DNA from: Xanthobacter sp. YC-JY1
Lineage (GTDB): Bacteria; Pseudomonadota; Alphaproteobacteria; Rhizobiales; Xanthobacteraceae
Assembly (NCBI RefSeq): GCF_021730305.1
Contig: NZ_CP032674.1
Coordinates: forward strand, 2,279,001 to 2,343,000
Length of the DNA: 64,000 nt
Direction of reading: 5' to 3'
Shown here in pieces: positions 1 through 9,869 of this stretch. Under the pieces are notes generated by a model. The model was not told the origin of the DNA, ran no database searches, and was given only the letters and a program-made list of their open reading frames with translations. The position numbers and the translations under genes were made by a program. Within the stretch, counting starts at the first letter, position 1, and the number at the start of each line of letters is the position of its first letter.

Positions 1-1
1 C

Positions 2-2932
2 TCCTCGCTCACCTCCTCGTCCACCCAGGGCTCCACGTCGATCACCGTGCAGTTCGACCTGAACCGCAGCATCGACGCGGCGGCCCTCGACGTGCAGTCC
101 GCCCTCTCCGTCGCCCAGCGCCAGCTGCCCGACGAGATGACCACCCCGCCGAGCTTCCGGAAGGTGAATCCCGCCGACGCGCCGGTGATCCTGCTCGCCA
201 TCTCCTCGGACACGCTGCCCCTGTCGGCGGTGAACGAATATGCCGACACGCTGATCGGCCAGCAGATCTCCCAGCTCCCCGGCGTGGCGCAGGTGCAGAT
301 CTACGGCTCGCAGAAATATGCCGTGCGCATCCGGGTCGATCCGGCCGCCGCCGGCGCGCGCAACATCTCGGCCGACGACATCCAGCGGGCGGTGGAGGCA
401 GCGGCCTCCAACACGCCGCTCGGCATCGTCTCCGGGCCGAAGCAGGCGCAGACCATCGACATGGGCACGCCCAAGGCGGACGCCTCCCAGTTCCGCCGGG
501 TGGTGGTGAAGGCGCGCGACGGCTCGGTGGTGCGGCTCGAGGAGATCGCCGTCGTCTCGGACGGCGTGGAGAACGAGCGCGTCGCCAGCTGGTTCAACGA
601 CCGCCGCGCGGTGGTGCTCGCCGTGGTCCGCCAGCCCGACGCCAACACCGTGCAGGTGGTGGACGAGGTGCGCGACCGCCTGCCCCAGTTCCGCGCCCAG
701 CTGCCCGGCTCGGTGGGCATCGAGGTGCTGAACGACCGCTCCGTCTCCGTCCGCGACGCGGTGGCGGACGTGCAGAAGACCCTGTTCGAGGCGATCGTCC
801 TCGTGGTGCTGGTGATCTTCCTGTTCCTGCGCAACGTGCGCGCGACGATCATCCCCTCGCTGGCGCTGCCTTTGTCCATCATCGCCACCTTCGCGGCCAT
901 GTGGGGCTTCGGCTATTCCATCAACAACATGACGCTGCTGGCGCTGACGCTGTGCGTCGGCTTCGTGGTGGACGACGCTATCGTCGTGCTGGAGAACATC
1001 TATCGCCACGTGGAGGCGGGGGAGAGCCCGTTCCGCGCGGCGCTGCGCGGCTCGCGCGAGATCGGCTTCACCATCATCTCCATGACGCTGTCGCTGGTGG
1101 CGGTGTTCATTCCCGTGCTGTTCATGGGCGGCGTGGTGGGCCGGGTGTTCCGCGAGTTCGCGGTGACCATCTCGGTGGCCATCCTCGTCTCCGGCTTCGT
1201 CTCCCTCACGCTCACGCCCATGCTGTGCGCCCGCGTGATGAAGCCGGTGGACCACACGAAGAAGCCCGGCTGGTTCTTCCGCGTCACCGAACGGATGTTC
1301 GACTCTTGGCTCAACGCCTACCGGGTGAGCCTCGATTTCGTGCTGCGGCACAAGCCCTTCATGCTGGTGGTGACGTTCGCCACCATCGGCCTGTCGGTAT
1401 ATCTCTACATCGTCATCCCGAAGGGCTTCTTCCCGCAGGAGGACAACGGCTTCATCACCGGCACGGTGGAGGCGGCGACGGACAGCTCCTTCGCCGCCAT
1501 GGTGGAGCGCCAGAAGCAGGTGGCGGACGTGGTGCGCGCCGATCCGGCCGTGGACTATATCGTCTCCACCGCCGGCGCCACAGGCAGCAGCCGCACCACC
1601 AATACCGGCCGCCTGTTCATCGCCCTGAAGCCCAAGGGCAACGGGCCGGGCGAGCGCGTGGGCTCAGCCAACGACGTGATCCAGGGCCTGAGGAAGCGCG
1701 TTGCGCAGGTGCCCGGCGTCAACGTCTTCTTCCAGCCGGTGCAGAACATCAACGTGGGCGGCGTCGCCTCCAAGAGCCAGTATCAGTACACGCTGCAAAG
1801 CCCGGACACGGAGACCCTCTACGCCTTCGCCCAGACGATGGAGCAGCGCCTTGCGCAGCTTCCGGGTCTTCGCGACGTGACCTCCGACCTCCAGATCACC
1901 AATCCCCAGCTCACCATCGAGCTGGACAAGGACAAGGCGGCGGCCCTCGGCATCACCGAGCAGCAGCTGCGGGATGCGCTCTACACCCAGTTCGGCACCC
2001 GCCAGATCGCGACGCTCTACACGCCCACCAACCAGTTCGCGATCATCGCCGAGGTGCAGCCCATCTTCCAGCGCGACCCGAGCGACCTCGGCCGCGTCTA
2101 TCTGCGCACGACCTCCGGCAATGTGGTGCCGCTGGAGACGGTGGCGAACATCAAGCGCACGGTGGGCCCGCTCTCGATACAGCACCAGCAGCAGCAGCCA
2201 TCCGTCACCATCTCCTTCAACCTCGCGCCGGGCACCTCGCTCGGGCAGGCGGTGGAGGAGATCAATGCGGCGGCCGCCGAGGCACGCGTGCCGGATAGCG
2301 TCATCCCCGGCTTCCAGGGCACCGCGCAGGTGTTCCAGGATTCGCTCTCCAACCAGCCGCTTTTGATCCTGGCCGCGGTGGTGGTGATCTACATCGTGCT
2401 GGGCGTGCTCTATGAGAGCTTCATCCACCCCATCACCATCCTCTCGGGCCTGCCCTCCGCCGGCATCGGTGCGCTGCTGACCCTGATGGCGGCGGGAATG
2501 GAGCTGTCGGTGATCGCCATCATCGGCATCATCATGCTGGTGGGCATCGTGAAGAAGAACGCCATCATGATGATCGACGTGGCGCTGGAGCGGCGGCGCG
2601 CCGGGGCGGCGGCGCAGGACGCCATCCGCGAGGCTGCGCTGCTGCGTTTCCGCCCGATCATGATGACCACGCTCGCCGCCATCTTCGGCGTGCTGCCCAT
2701 CGCGATCGGCGCCGGAGCCGGCTCCGAGCTGCGCCAGCCCTTGGGCGTCGCGGTGGTGGGCGGCCTTCTGGTGTCGCAGCTGCTCACGCTGTTCATCACG
2801 CCGGTGGTCTATCTCTATCTCGACCGGCTGGACGCTATCGTGCACCACGCCGTCTCCGGCCGGCACGAGGACAAGGCCCATCCCGCGCATCCGGTCCCGC
2901 CGGTGCCGCCGGAGCGGATGGCGGCGGAGTAG
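2..2932 (+). CDS. RND-family multidrug efflux pump inner-membrane subunit, 5'-truncated by the window edge
   Basis: The reading frame is open from the first bases of the window to a TAG, giving about 976 residues of a family that is usually 1,020-1,050 long, so only the extreme N-terminus (first membrane helix) lies outside. The visible start, with SSxTSSSTQGSTSITVQF followed by an RxIDAAALDVQ stretch, resembles MdtB/MdtC/MuxB pumps more than AcrB. Proton-relay residues are present: the Asp pair in VVDDAIVV near base 971 and the Lys in VKKNAIMMID near base 2550. These pumps form trimers that export drugs or metabolites through a periplasmic adaptor and outer-membrane channel. The adaptor gene is probably upstream, outside the window. 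The C-terminal tail is His/Pro rich. Substrate unknown. Confidence 0.93.
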   Translation, partial: SSLTSSSTQGSTSITVQFDLNRSIDAAALDVQSALSVAQRQLPDEMTTPPSFRKVNPADAPVILLAISSDTLPLSAVNEYADTLIGQQISQLPGVAQVQIYGSQKYAVRIRVDPAAAGARNISADDIQRAVEAAASNTPLGIVSGPKQAQTIDMGTPKADASQFRRVVVKARDGSVVRLEEIAVVSDGVENERVASWFNDRRAVVLAVVRQPDANTVQVVDEVRDRLPQFRAQLPGSVGIEVLNDRSVSVRDAVADVQKTLFEAIVLVVLVIFLFLRNVRATIIPSLALPLSIIATFAAMWGFGYSINNMTLLALTLCVGFVVDDAIVVLENIYRHVEAGESPFRAALRGSREIGFTIISMTLSLVAVFIPVLFMGGVVGRVFREFAVTISVAILVSGFVSLTLTPMLCARVMKPVDHTKKPGWFFRVTERMFDSWLNAYRVSLDFVLRHKPFMLVVTFATIGLSVYLYIVIPKGFFPQEDNGFITGTVEAATDSSFAAMVERQKQVADVVRADPAVDYIVSTAGATGSSRTTNTGRLFIALKPKGNGPGERVGSANDVIQGLRKRVAQVPGVNVFFQPVQNINVGGVASKSQYQYTLQSPDTETLYAFAQTMEQRLAQLPGLRDVTSDLQITNPQLTIELDKDKAAALGITEQQLRDALYTQFGTRQIATLYTPTNQFAIIAEVQPIFQRDPSDLGRVYLRTTSGNVVPLETVANIKRTVGPLSIQHQQQQPSVTISFNLAPGTSLGQAVEEINAAAAEARVPDSVIPGFQGTAQVFQDSLSNQPLLILAAVVVIYIVLGVLYESFIHPITILSGLPSAGIGALLTLMAAGMELSVIAIIGIIMLVGIVKKNAIMMIDVALERRRAGAAAQDAIREAALLRFRPIMMTTLAAIFGVLPIAIGAGAGSELRQPLGVAVVGGLLVSQLLTLFITPVVYLYLDRLDAIVHHAVSGRHEDKAHPAHPVPPVPPERMAAE

Positions 2933-3129
2933 GGGGCTTCTGCCACCCCGGCGCGCATGCCGGTGGGAGCTACCTCCGGGTGTTGCACCCGCGCCCCATG
3001 ACAAAATGATTAAGGAACCGTGACCATTCCTCGCCTTGCGAGGAATTGCCCCAACGTCGCCGCTTTGTTATCCCGCCTGTGGCGAGGTTTGCGCGCGGGC
3101 GGCTGCGCGCCTTGATCCGGGGGCGGGGC

Positions 3130-5214
3130 ATGAATCTCAAGTATCGGCCGGATATCGATGGCTTGCGCGCCGTCGCGGTCGTGGTGGCGCTGCTGTTTCA
3201 CGCCCACATTCCCCCGTTTCGCGGCGGCTTCATCGGCGTCGATATCTTCTTCGTCCTGTCTGGCTACCTGATTACCTCCATTCTGTACAACGACATGATG
3301 AAGGGCGAGTTCTCCCTCGTCGATTTCTACGACCGCCGCATCCGGCGCATCTTCCCGGCGCTGTTCGTCGTGCTGCCGGTGACCACCTTCATCGCCGCCT
3401 TCCTCCTGATGCCGCGGCAGATGGTGCTGTTCGCGCAATCCATCATTCCTTCCGCCCTGTTCTACGCCAACATCCACTTCCAGGGCCTGATGAACTATTT
3501 CGGCCCCCAGGCCGACGAGACGCCGCTGCTCCATCTGTGGTCGCTGGCGGTGGAGGAGCAGTATTACATCTTCTTCCCGCTGCTCATGTTCGCCTTCCTC
3601 AAGACCGGCGGGCGGGTCGCGCTCGGCCCGCGGCGGATGGCGATCCTCGGCTTCCTCATCATCGCCGTCGTCTCTGGCGTCTATGCAGAACTGAGCGCAC
3701 GCACCCAGCCCACCGCCTCCTTCTTCCTGCTGCAGAGCCGCGCCTGGGAATTGCTGGTCGGCGCGCTGCTGGCGCTGGTGCACATGCCGAAGGTGTCGGA
3801 GAAGACGGCCAACTGGATCGGCGTGGCGGGGCTGCTCGCCATCGTGGTCCCGGTCTTCGCCTACAGCCACGACATGACCTTCCCGGGCCTCTCCGCCGCG
3901 CCCATCGTGTTCGGCACGGCGGCGGTGATCTATGCCGGCACCATCAACCCCGCCGGCTATGCCAACTTCCTGCTCAGTCGCCCGAAGGTGGTCTATGTGG
4001 GGCGCATCTCCTATGCGCTCTATCTCTGGCACTGGCCGCTGCTGGTGTTCGGCAAGACCTATATGGGCCGCGCGCTGACCTATTTCGAAGCCGGCGGCAT
4101 GCTCATCGTCGCCTTCATCTTCGCCTCGCTGTCGCTGAAATACGTGGAGACGCCCCTGCGCCACGCCGGCTCGCTGGGCGGCAAGCGCCGGGGCCGCTTC
4201 GCGGCCGGCATCATGGCCATGGCCATGACGCTGGCCGTGGGCGTGCTGTTCGAGCGCCTGGGCGGTGGCTTCTACCCCATCTCCCCGCTGGGCGCCCGCG
4301 CCGAGGCGGCCATGGAGGACAGGAGCCCCTTCAGCCGCTCCTGCAACAACTCCCCCAAGGGCTTCAGCGCCGCCGTGCTGAACCCGGCCTCCGCATGCTC
4401 GGTGGGGCCGGGCGCGGCCAAGGGCGAATATGACGTGGTGGTGTGGGGCGATTCCCACGCCGGCGCCTCCTTCATCGGCATCGCCGAGCAGGTCGCCGCC
4501 CTCGGCCACACCGCCCGGCTCCAGACCATGGCCGGCTGCCCGCCTTTGATCGGCGGACAGGCCCATCGCGACGACATGCCGAGCTGGACCTGCACCGCCT
4601 TCAATGCCGAAGTGCTGCAGGAAATCCGCCGCATCAAGCCAAAGGTCGCCGTGCTGGTGGGCCGCTGGGCCATGTGGACCAGCAAGGCCGGCCCGGCCTT
4701 CACCCTCACCTCCGACGAGGTGCCGGGCGGCGGCGTGCGGTCCAGGGAGGTGAGCCAGAAGGTGTTCGCCCACATGCTGGACCGCACCCTGAAGGACCTC
4801 TCCGACCTCGGCATCCACGTGGTTCTGGTGGGCCAGACGCCGGAGTTCGGCCGCTCCCCCGGCCGCTGCGTGGCCGAGAAGGAGTTCTACAACCGCAGCA
4901 AGCTCGGTAATTGCCTGGAGCTGCCGAGCGCGGCGGCGGACAAGGTGCTCGGCATCAGCAACCAGATGATCGCCAAGGCGGCGACGAGCTTCCCCGGCAC
5001 CACCACCTTCCTGCTGTCGGACGTGTTCTGCCGGGACGGGACCTGCCGCGCCGGCGACGGCGAGAAGTTCTTCTATGTGGATGCCGATCACCTCTCGGCC
5101 ACCGGCGCCCACCACATGAGCCAGGACCCCGCGCTGCGCACGGCCCTGCTCAAGGCGCTGGGCGAGGGCGGCAACACCAGCGCCTCGCTCGCCCCGGCGA
5201 CGGCCAAGGACTGA
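3130..5214 (+). CDS. OafA-type membrane O-acyltransferase with C-terminal SGNH domain (paralog 1)
   Basis: 694 residues. The N-terminal half (about residues 1-370) is an acyltransferase-3 domain with around ten membrane helices, the opening signature YRPDIDGLRAVAVV and FYDRRIRRIFPALF. The C-terminal periplasmic part carries an SGNH fold with the serine block GDSHA near residue 440 and DADHLS near residue 652, which supplies the Asp/His pair. Proteins of this architecture move acyl (often acetyl) groups onto cell-surface polysaccharide, LPS or exported glycans. ATG at 3130 was chosen because the domain signature begins right there. The gene is followed 214 bases later by a close paralog. Acceptor unknown; no polysaccharide cluster is adjacent. 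Confidence 0.9.
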   Translation: MNLKYRPDIDGLRAVAVVVALLFHAHIPPFRGGFIGVDIFFVLSGYLITSILYNDMMKGEFSLVDFYDRRIRRIFPALFVVLPVTTFIAAFLLMPRQMVLFAQSIIPSALFYANIHFQGLMNYFGPQADETPLLHLWSLAVEEQYYIFFPLLMFAFLKTGGRVALGPRRMAILGFLIIAVVSGVYAELSARTQPTASFFLLQSRAWELLVGALLALVHMPKVSEKTANWIGVAGLLAIVVPVFAYSHDMTFPGLSAAPIVFGTAAVIYAGTINPAGYANFLLSRPKVVYVGRISYALYLWHWPLLVFGKTYMGRALTYFEAGGMLIVAFIFASLSLKYVETPLRHAGSLGGKRRGRFAAGIMAMAMTLAVGVLFERLGGGFYPISPLGARAEAAMEDRSPFSRSCNNSPKGFSAAVLNPASACSVGPGAAKGEYDVVVWGDSHAGASFIGIAEQVAALGHTARLQTMAGCPPLIGGQAHRDDMPSWTCTAFNAEVLQEIRRIKPKVAVLVGRWAMWTSKAGPAFTLTSDEVPGGGVRSREVSQKVFAHMLDRTLKDLSDLGIHVVLVGQTPEFGRSPGRCVAEKEFYNRSKLGNCLELPSAAADKVLGISNQMIAKAATSFPGTTTFLLSDVFCRDGTCRAGDGEKFFYVDADHLSATGAHHMSQDPALRTALLKALGEGGNTSASLAPATAKD

Positions 5215-5428
5215 CCGGGGCGACCGGCCGCCCGCTGGTTCTCACCTACCCCCTGCGGCTCCGCTTTTCCTGAGCTGGAGCGTGGCCGCGCGGAACCGCA
5301 GCGAACGTTGCGTCAGCCCCGGATGGGCGGCGCGGCGGGCTTCCGCGCGATTTGCCCCAGCCGGATTTTGTCGGTAAGCGGTCCCCGCGGGGGCGTGCGC
5401 GTAGGGCGCGCCGATCAAGGACACCAGG

Positions 5429-7480
5429 ATGAGTCTGGCCTACCGGTCCGACATCGACGGCCTTCGGGCCATCGCCGTCGGCAGCGTGGTTCTGTTCCAT
5501 GCACGAATTCCGCCCTTTACCGGGGGCTATATCGGCGTCGACGTCTTCTTCGTCATCTCCGGCTTTCTCATCACGTCCATCCTCCATCAGGAGATGACGG
5601 CGGGCACCTATTCGCTGGTCGATTTCTACGATCGCCGCATCCGCCGCATCTTCCCCGCGCTATTCCTGATGATGGCGGCGACGACGCTGTTCGCCGCGCT
5701 CATCCTGATGCCGCGGCAGATGCAGGGCTATGTGGGCACGCTGGTGCCCTCGGCCCTGTTCTTCGCCAACATCCATTTCGAGAGCCTGCTCAACTATTTC
5801 GGCCCCGCCGCCGACGAGGTGCCGCTGCTGCACCTGTGGTCGCTGGCGGTGGAGGAGCAGTTCTACATCTTCTTCCCGCTCGTCCTGTTCGTGCTCATGA
5901 AGCTGGGCGGGCGCCGGCTCGCGGTCGGGGTGCTCGCCCTCATCGCGCTCGCCTCGCTCGCTTATGCCGAGAGCATCGTGGAGACCGAGCAGTCGGCCGC
6001 CTTCTTCCTGCTGCAGAGCCGGGCTTGGGAGCTGCTGGCCGGATCGCTCCTCGCCATGGTGACGCTGCCGCGCCTGCCGGAGAAGGCCGCGTCATGGCTC
6101 GGCATCGCCGGGGCGCTGGCCATCGTCGTCCCGGTGTTCGCCTATGGCAAGGAAACCGTCTTTCCCGGCCTCTGGGCCCTGCCGCCGGTGCTGGGCGCGG
6201 CGGCGATCATCCTGTCCGGCGGATTCGCGCCGAACGGCATCGTCGCCCGCGTGCTCAGCCTGAAGGGCATGGTGTATGTGGGCCGCATCTCCTACGCGCT
6301 CTATCTGTGGCACTGGCCGATGCTGGTGCTCATCGCGATCTGGAAGGGGCGGCACACCACCTATATCGAATCCGGCATCGTCATCCTGGTGGCCGGCATC
6401 ATCTCCGGCCTGTCGCTGAAATATGTGGAGGCGCCGCTCCGGCGCGGCAGCGCGCTGGGCGGGCGTCGCCTGATGCGCATCGGCGCAGGGGCCTGCGCTA
6501 TTCTTCTCACCGTGGGCGTAGCCTTGGCGCTCCAGAAGGCCGGTCGGGGGATGTTCCCCATCTCACCGCTCGGCGCGGCGGCGGAGGCGGCGGCCGACGA
6601 CCGCAGCCAATTCCAGCGCACCTGCAACAACAACGCCCGCTTCTGGACCCCGGACCAGATGCAACCCATCGCCACCTGCGCGCTCGGGCCGGGGGCGGCG
6701 AAGAGCAGCTACGACATGCTGGTGTGGGGCGATTCCCATGCCGGCGCGACCTTCCTCGGCATCGCCGAGGTGGCGGAGAAGCTGGGGCTGACGGCGCGGC
6801 TCCAGACCATGGCCGGCTGCCCGCCGCTCGTGGGTGGCATCGCGCGGCAGGATCACAACAACGGTGCCGTCTGCGCCAGCTACGTCGCCGCCGTGATGGA
6901 CGAGATCCGCCGCATCAAGCCCAAGGTGGTGGTGCTGGTGGGCCGCTGGTCCATCTGGACGACGCGGTCGAGCGCCGGCTTCTCCCTCATCAGCAGCGAG
7001 ATTCCGGGCGGCATGACGCGTGACCGGGCCACCAGCAAGCAGGTGTTCGCCCACATGATGGAGCGCACCGTCGCCGAACTGCGCCAGATCGGCCCGCAGG
7101 TGATCGTGCTGGGCCAGTCCCCGGAATACAAGCCGGCCCCGGCCGGCTGCGTCGCGACGCGCGAGTTCAACGGGACGGGCGGTGCCGAAGGCTGCATGAG
7201 CCAGCCGCGCGCCAGCGCGCTCGACATGGTCGGCTTCGGTAACGACGTCATCACGGCCACGGCCGGCCGGCATCCCGGCGTCTCGGCCTTCCGCATGGCG
7301 GACATCTTCTGCCGGGACGACCGCTGCACCGCGGGGGAGGGCACGCGCTTCTTCTATGTGGACGGCGATCACCTCTCCGTCACCGGCGCGCGCTATGCGG
7401 TCCAGGACAAGGCGTTGCGCCAGACACTGATGCAGGCGCTCGCCGCCGGTGGGGCGACCACCGCGACGGCGAACGACTGA
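5429..7480 (+). CDS. OafA-type membrane O-acyltransferase with C-terminal SGNH domain (paralog 2)
   Basis: 683 residues, same architecture as the preceding gene: acyltransferase-3 membrane domain starting YRSDIDGLRAIAVG, then SGNH blocks GDSHA (near residue 434) and DGDHLS (near residue 646). Long stretches are nearly identical to paralog 1, for example LLHLWSLAVEEQ and GRISYALYLWHWP, so the pair arose by tandem duplication. Divergence concentrates in the extramembrane part around residues 390-420 and in the C-terminal 150 residues, which may reflect different acceptors. AGGA precedes the ATG by about eight bases. Converges with the SCP2 gene downstream. Confidence 0.9.
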   Translation: MSLAYRSDIDGLRAIAVGSVVLFHARIPPFTGGYIGVDVFFVISGFLITSILHQEMTAGTYSLVDFYDRRIRRIFPALFLMMAATTLFAALILMPRQMQGYVGTLVPSALFFANIHFESLLNYFGPAADEVPLLHLWSLAVEEQFYIFFPLVLFVLMKLGGRRLAVGVLALIALASLAYAESIVETEQSAAFFLLQSRAWELLAGSLLAMVTLPRLPEKAASWLGIAGALAIVVPVFAYGKETVFPGLWALPPVLGAAAIILSGGFAPNGIVARVLSLKGMVYVGRISYALYLWHWPMLVLIAIWKGRHTTYIESGIVILVAGIISGLSLKYVEAPLRRGSALGGRRLMRIGAGACAILLTVGVALALQKAGRGMFPISPLGAAAEAAADDRSQFQRTCNNNARFWTPDQMQPIATCALGPGAAKSSYDMLVWGDSHAGATFLGIAEVAEKLGLTARLQTMAGCPPLVGGIARQDHNNGAVCASYVAAVMDEIRRIKPKVVVLVGRWSIWTTRSSAGFSLISSEIPGGMTRDRATSKQVFAHMMERTVAELRQIGPQVIVLGQSPEYKPAPAGCVATREFNGTGGAEGCMSQPRASALDMVGFGNDVITATAGRHPGVSAFRMADIFCRDDRCTAGEGTRFFYVDGDHLSVTGARYAVQDKALRQTLMQALAAGGATTATAND

Positions 7481-7514
7481 GGAGAGAAGGGGCTGCGGGC
7501 CTACCGGCCCCGGC

Positions 7515-7826
7515 TCAGTCCTTGTCGAGCAGGCCGGCGAGCTTCAGGGCGACGCCCTGCGAGCCTTCCACCTTCAGCCGGCCGGTGGAGAAGGCCATCA
7601 TCGGCCCGATCCGGCCGGTGATGAGCTTGTCCAGCGTGTCGGTGGAGAGCTTCAGCACCGCATCGGCCTCGCCCGTGCCTTCGCCCACCTCGACGCTGCC
7701 GCCGGTGGCATCGAGCAGGATCGCCTCGCCCGTGTCGCTGAGATCGAAGCGCACCTTGTAGCCGAGCTCGGAGAGGGCTTCGGCGCGATCGCGGATGGCT
7801 TCGACGAGGGAGGCGAGATCGGCCAT
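7515..7826 (-). CDS. SCP2 sterol-binding domain protein
   Basis: 103 residues, essentially a single SCP2 domain (lipid-binding fold) with the typical DTLDKLITGRIGPMMAF stretch and the conserved C-terminal Gly-rich lobe. SCP2 proteins bind acyl-CoAs or other lipids; the location next to beta-oxidation genes on the same strand fits a role in handling fatty acyl-CoA. ATG at 7826 was chosen because AGGAAA lies just upstream and the domain begins immediately; an in-frame extension upstream is not domain-like. It starts 100 bases after the acyl-CoA dehydrogenase stop codon and may be co-transcribed with it. Confidence 0.85.
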   Translation of the reverse strand: MADLASLVEAIRDRAEALSELGYKVRFDLSDTGEAILLDATGGSVEVGEGTGEADAVLKLSTDTLDKLITGRIGPMMAFSTGRLKVEGSQGVALKLAGLLDKD

Positions 7827-7926
7827 TGGGTTTTCCTGGGCAGGCGTCCGTCCCCCGGGCTGCGGAAGCGGGAGGCGGAGGAGAAGGGAAAGCCGCCGCG
7901 GCAACATCCACCGCGGCGCGCGGTAT

Positions 7927-9717
7927 TCAGAACATGGCCTCATCGAGCGCCATCATGGACCCCTTGCCGGCCTTGATGGAGCCCCACAGGGCCGCCACCT
8001 CGGGCAGCAGCTTCTCCATGAAGAAGCGCGCGGTGACGATCTTGGCATCGTAGAAGGCGGCGTCGTCCGGGTTGGAGACGCGCTTCTCGTAGGCCACTTC
8101 CGCCATGCGCACCCACATGTAGCCCAGCGCCACGAGCCCGAACAGCCGCAGATAGTCGGTGGCGGCGGCGCCGGCCTCCTCCGGGTCCTTCAGGCCCTTC
8201 TCGGCGATGTGGGCGGTGGCGAGCTGGAGCGCGCCGAACGCCTTGGAGAGAGGGGTGATGAGCGGGCCGAGATTCTCGTCGTCCAGCTTCGCATCCATGT
8301 AGTTGAGCACGGGATGGAAGAAGGAGCGCAGGTAGCGGCCCATGTGCGCCGGCAGCTTGCGGCCCACGAGGTCCAGCGCCTGCACGCCGTTGGTGCCCTC
8401 GTAGATCATGGCGATGCGGGCATCGCGCACATATTGCTCCATGCCGTGGTCGCGGATGTAGCCGTGTCCGCCATAGACCTGCATGCCCATGGAGGTGGCC
8501 TCGAAGCCGAGGTCGGTGAACAGGGCCTTCACGATGGGCGTCATCAGCGCCGTGAAGTCCTCGGCGCGCTTGCGCTCCTCCGGATCTTCCGCCCGCTCCA
8601 TCAGATCGAGCGCGCGGGCGACCCAGCCGGCGAGCGCCCGGCAGCCCTCATTGTAGGCCCGCATGGTCATCAGCGTGCGGCGCACGTCGGGATGCACGAT
8701 GATCGGATCGGCCGGCTTGTCCGGATGCTTGGCACCGGAGAGGGCGCGGCCCTGCAGGCGCTCCTTGGCGTAGACGACGGCGGCCTGATAGGCGGCTTCG
8801 CCAAGGCCGAGGCCCTGCGTGCCCACGGAGAGGCGCTCCGAATTCATCATGGCGAACATGGCGCGCATGCCCTTGTGGGGCTCGCCGACCAGCCAGCCGG
8901 TGGCCTCGTCGAACGACATCTGGCAGGTGGACGAGCCGTGGATGCCCATCTTGTGCTCGATGCCGGTGCACAGCACGCCGTTGCGCGGGCCCACCGAGCC
9001 GTCTTCCTTCGGCAGGAACTTGGGCACCAGGAACAGGGAGATGCCCTTGATTCCCTTGGGCGCGTCCGGCAGGCGGGCGAGCACGAGGTGGACGATGTTC
9101 TCCGTCATGTCCTGCTCGCCGGCGGAGATGAAGATCTTGTTGCCGGTGATCTTGTAGGAGCCGTCCGCCTTCGGTTCGGCCTTGGTGCGCACGAGGCCGA
9201 GGTCGGTGCCGCATTGCGGCTCGGTGAGGCACATGGAGCCGGACCACACGCCATCCACCATCTTGGGCAGGAAGCGCTCCTTCAGCTCCTCGGAGGCGTA
9301 GGCCTTGAGCGCCTGATAGGCGCCGTGGGTCAAACCGGGGCAGATGCCGAAGGCGAGGTTGCCCGAGCAGAGCATTTCCTCCACCAGCTTGTTCACGCTC
9401 GCCGGCAGGCCTTGCCCGCCGTATTGCGGATCGCAGGCGATGCCGTTCCAGCCGCCCTCACGGAAGGCGGTGTAGGCCTCCTTGAAGCCCTTGGGCGTGC
9501 GCACCACGCCATTCTCATAGGTGCAGCCTTCGAGGTCGCCGGACTGGTTGAGCGGCGCGAGTACCTCGGTGACGAACTTGCCCGCCTCCTCCAGCACCGC
9601 ATCGATGAGATCGGGCGAAAGTTCCTCCAGTCCCTTGAGCTTGCTCAGCTCCTCGCTGCCGTGCAGCTCGTGGAGGACGAAGCGCATGTCGCGCAGCGGG
9701 GGGGTATAGACCTGCAT
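7927..9717 (-). CDS. Acyl-CoA dehydrogenase, long form with C-terminal extension
   Basis: 596 residues, longer than the 380-400 of simple acyl-CoA dehydrogenases. It belongs to the group with an N-terminal leader (MQVYTPPLRDMRFVL) and a C-terminal extra helical domain, which includes FadE-like and DmdC-like enzymes. FAD-binding segments include MCLTEPQCGTDLG (around residue 160-175) and the catalytic-base region IYEGTNGVQALDL. It catalyses alpha-beta dehydrogenation of acyl-CoA, the first step of beta-oxidation, passing electrons to ETF. It precedes the SCP2 gene and follows the bifunctional enzyme and thiolase on the same strand, separated from the former by a palindromic repeat. Chain-length preference cannot be read; DmdC (3-methylmercaptopropionyl-CoA dehydrogenase) is an alternative. 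Confidence 0.92.
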   Translation of the reverse strand: MQVYTPPLRDMRFVLHELHGSEELSKLKGLEELSPDLIDAVLEEAGKFVTEVLAPLNQSGDLEGCTYENGVVRTPKGFKEAYTAFREGGWNGIACDPQYGGQGLPASVNKLVEEMLCSGNLAFGICPGLTHGAYQALKAYASEELKERFLPKMVDGVWSGSMCLTEPQCGTDLGLVRTKAEPKADGSYKITGNKIFISAGEQDMTENIVHLVLARLPDAPKGIKGISLFLVPKFLPKEDGSVGPRNGVLCTGIEHKMGIHGSSTCQMSFDEATGWLVGEPHKGMRAMFAMMNSERLSVGTQGLGLGEAAYQAAVVYAKERLQGRALSGAKHPDKPADPIIVHPDVRRTLMTMRAYNEGCRALAGWVARALDLMERAEDPEERKRAEDFTALMTPIVKALFTDLGFEATSMGMQVYGGHGYIRDHGMEQYVRDARIAMIYEGTNGVQALDLVGRKLPAHMGRYLRSFFHPVLNYMDAKLDDENLGPLITPLSKAFGALQLATAHIAEKGLKDPEEAGAAATDYLRLFGLVALGYMWVRMAEVAYEKRVSNPDDAAFYDAKIVTARFFMEKLLPEVAALWGSIKAGKGSMMALDEAMF

Positions 9718-9740
9718 GGCGTTGGCTCCCGTGTTGTGTT

Positions 9741-9860
9741 TCTCCCCTCTCCCCTTGCGGAGAGGGGGCGGGGGTGAGGGGGCGGCCGCCTGCTCCGGAG
9801 CGTTGTGCCCGGCGGAGCCATACCCCTCACCCTGACCCTCTCCCGCAAGCGGAGAGGGGA
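9741..9860. repeat. Intergenic palindromic repeat (GC-rich REP-like, paired inverted units)
   Basis: Two inverted units face each other: CCCCTCTCCCCTTGCGGAG at the left and CCCTCTCCCGCAAGCGGAG at the right, and GGTGAGGGG near 9773-9782 pairs with CCCCTCACC near 9823-9831. The whole element can fold into a long hairpin between the acyl-CoA dehydrogenase and the upstream bifunctional gene. Related units occur at 56774-56963 and 57775-57799, so this is a dispersed family. It may attenuate or stabilise the polycistronic message; that is inference. Confidence 0.8.
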
Positions 9861-9869
9861 TTCCTTCGC

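Noticed and set aside
3010-5115. 701-codon open frame on the minus strand, opposite the first acyltransferase gene
   Set aside because: Its translation is dominated by His, Arg, Gly, Asp and Glu without membrane segments or motifs, as expected opposite a high-GC gene; the plus strand has the clear domain.
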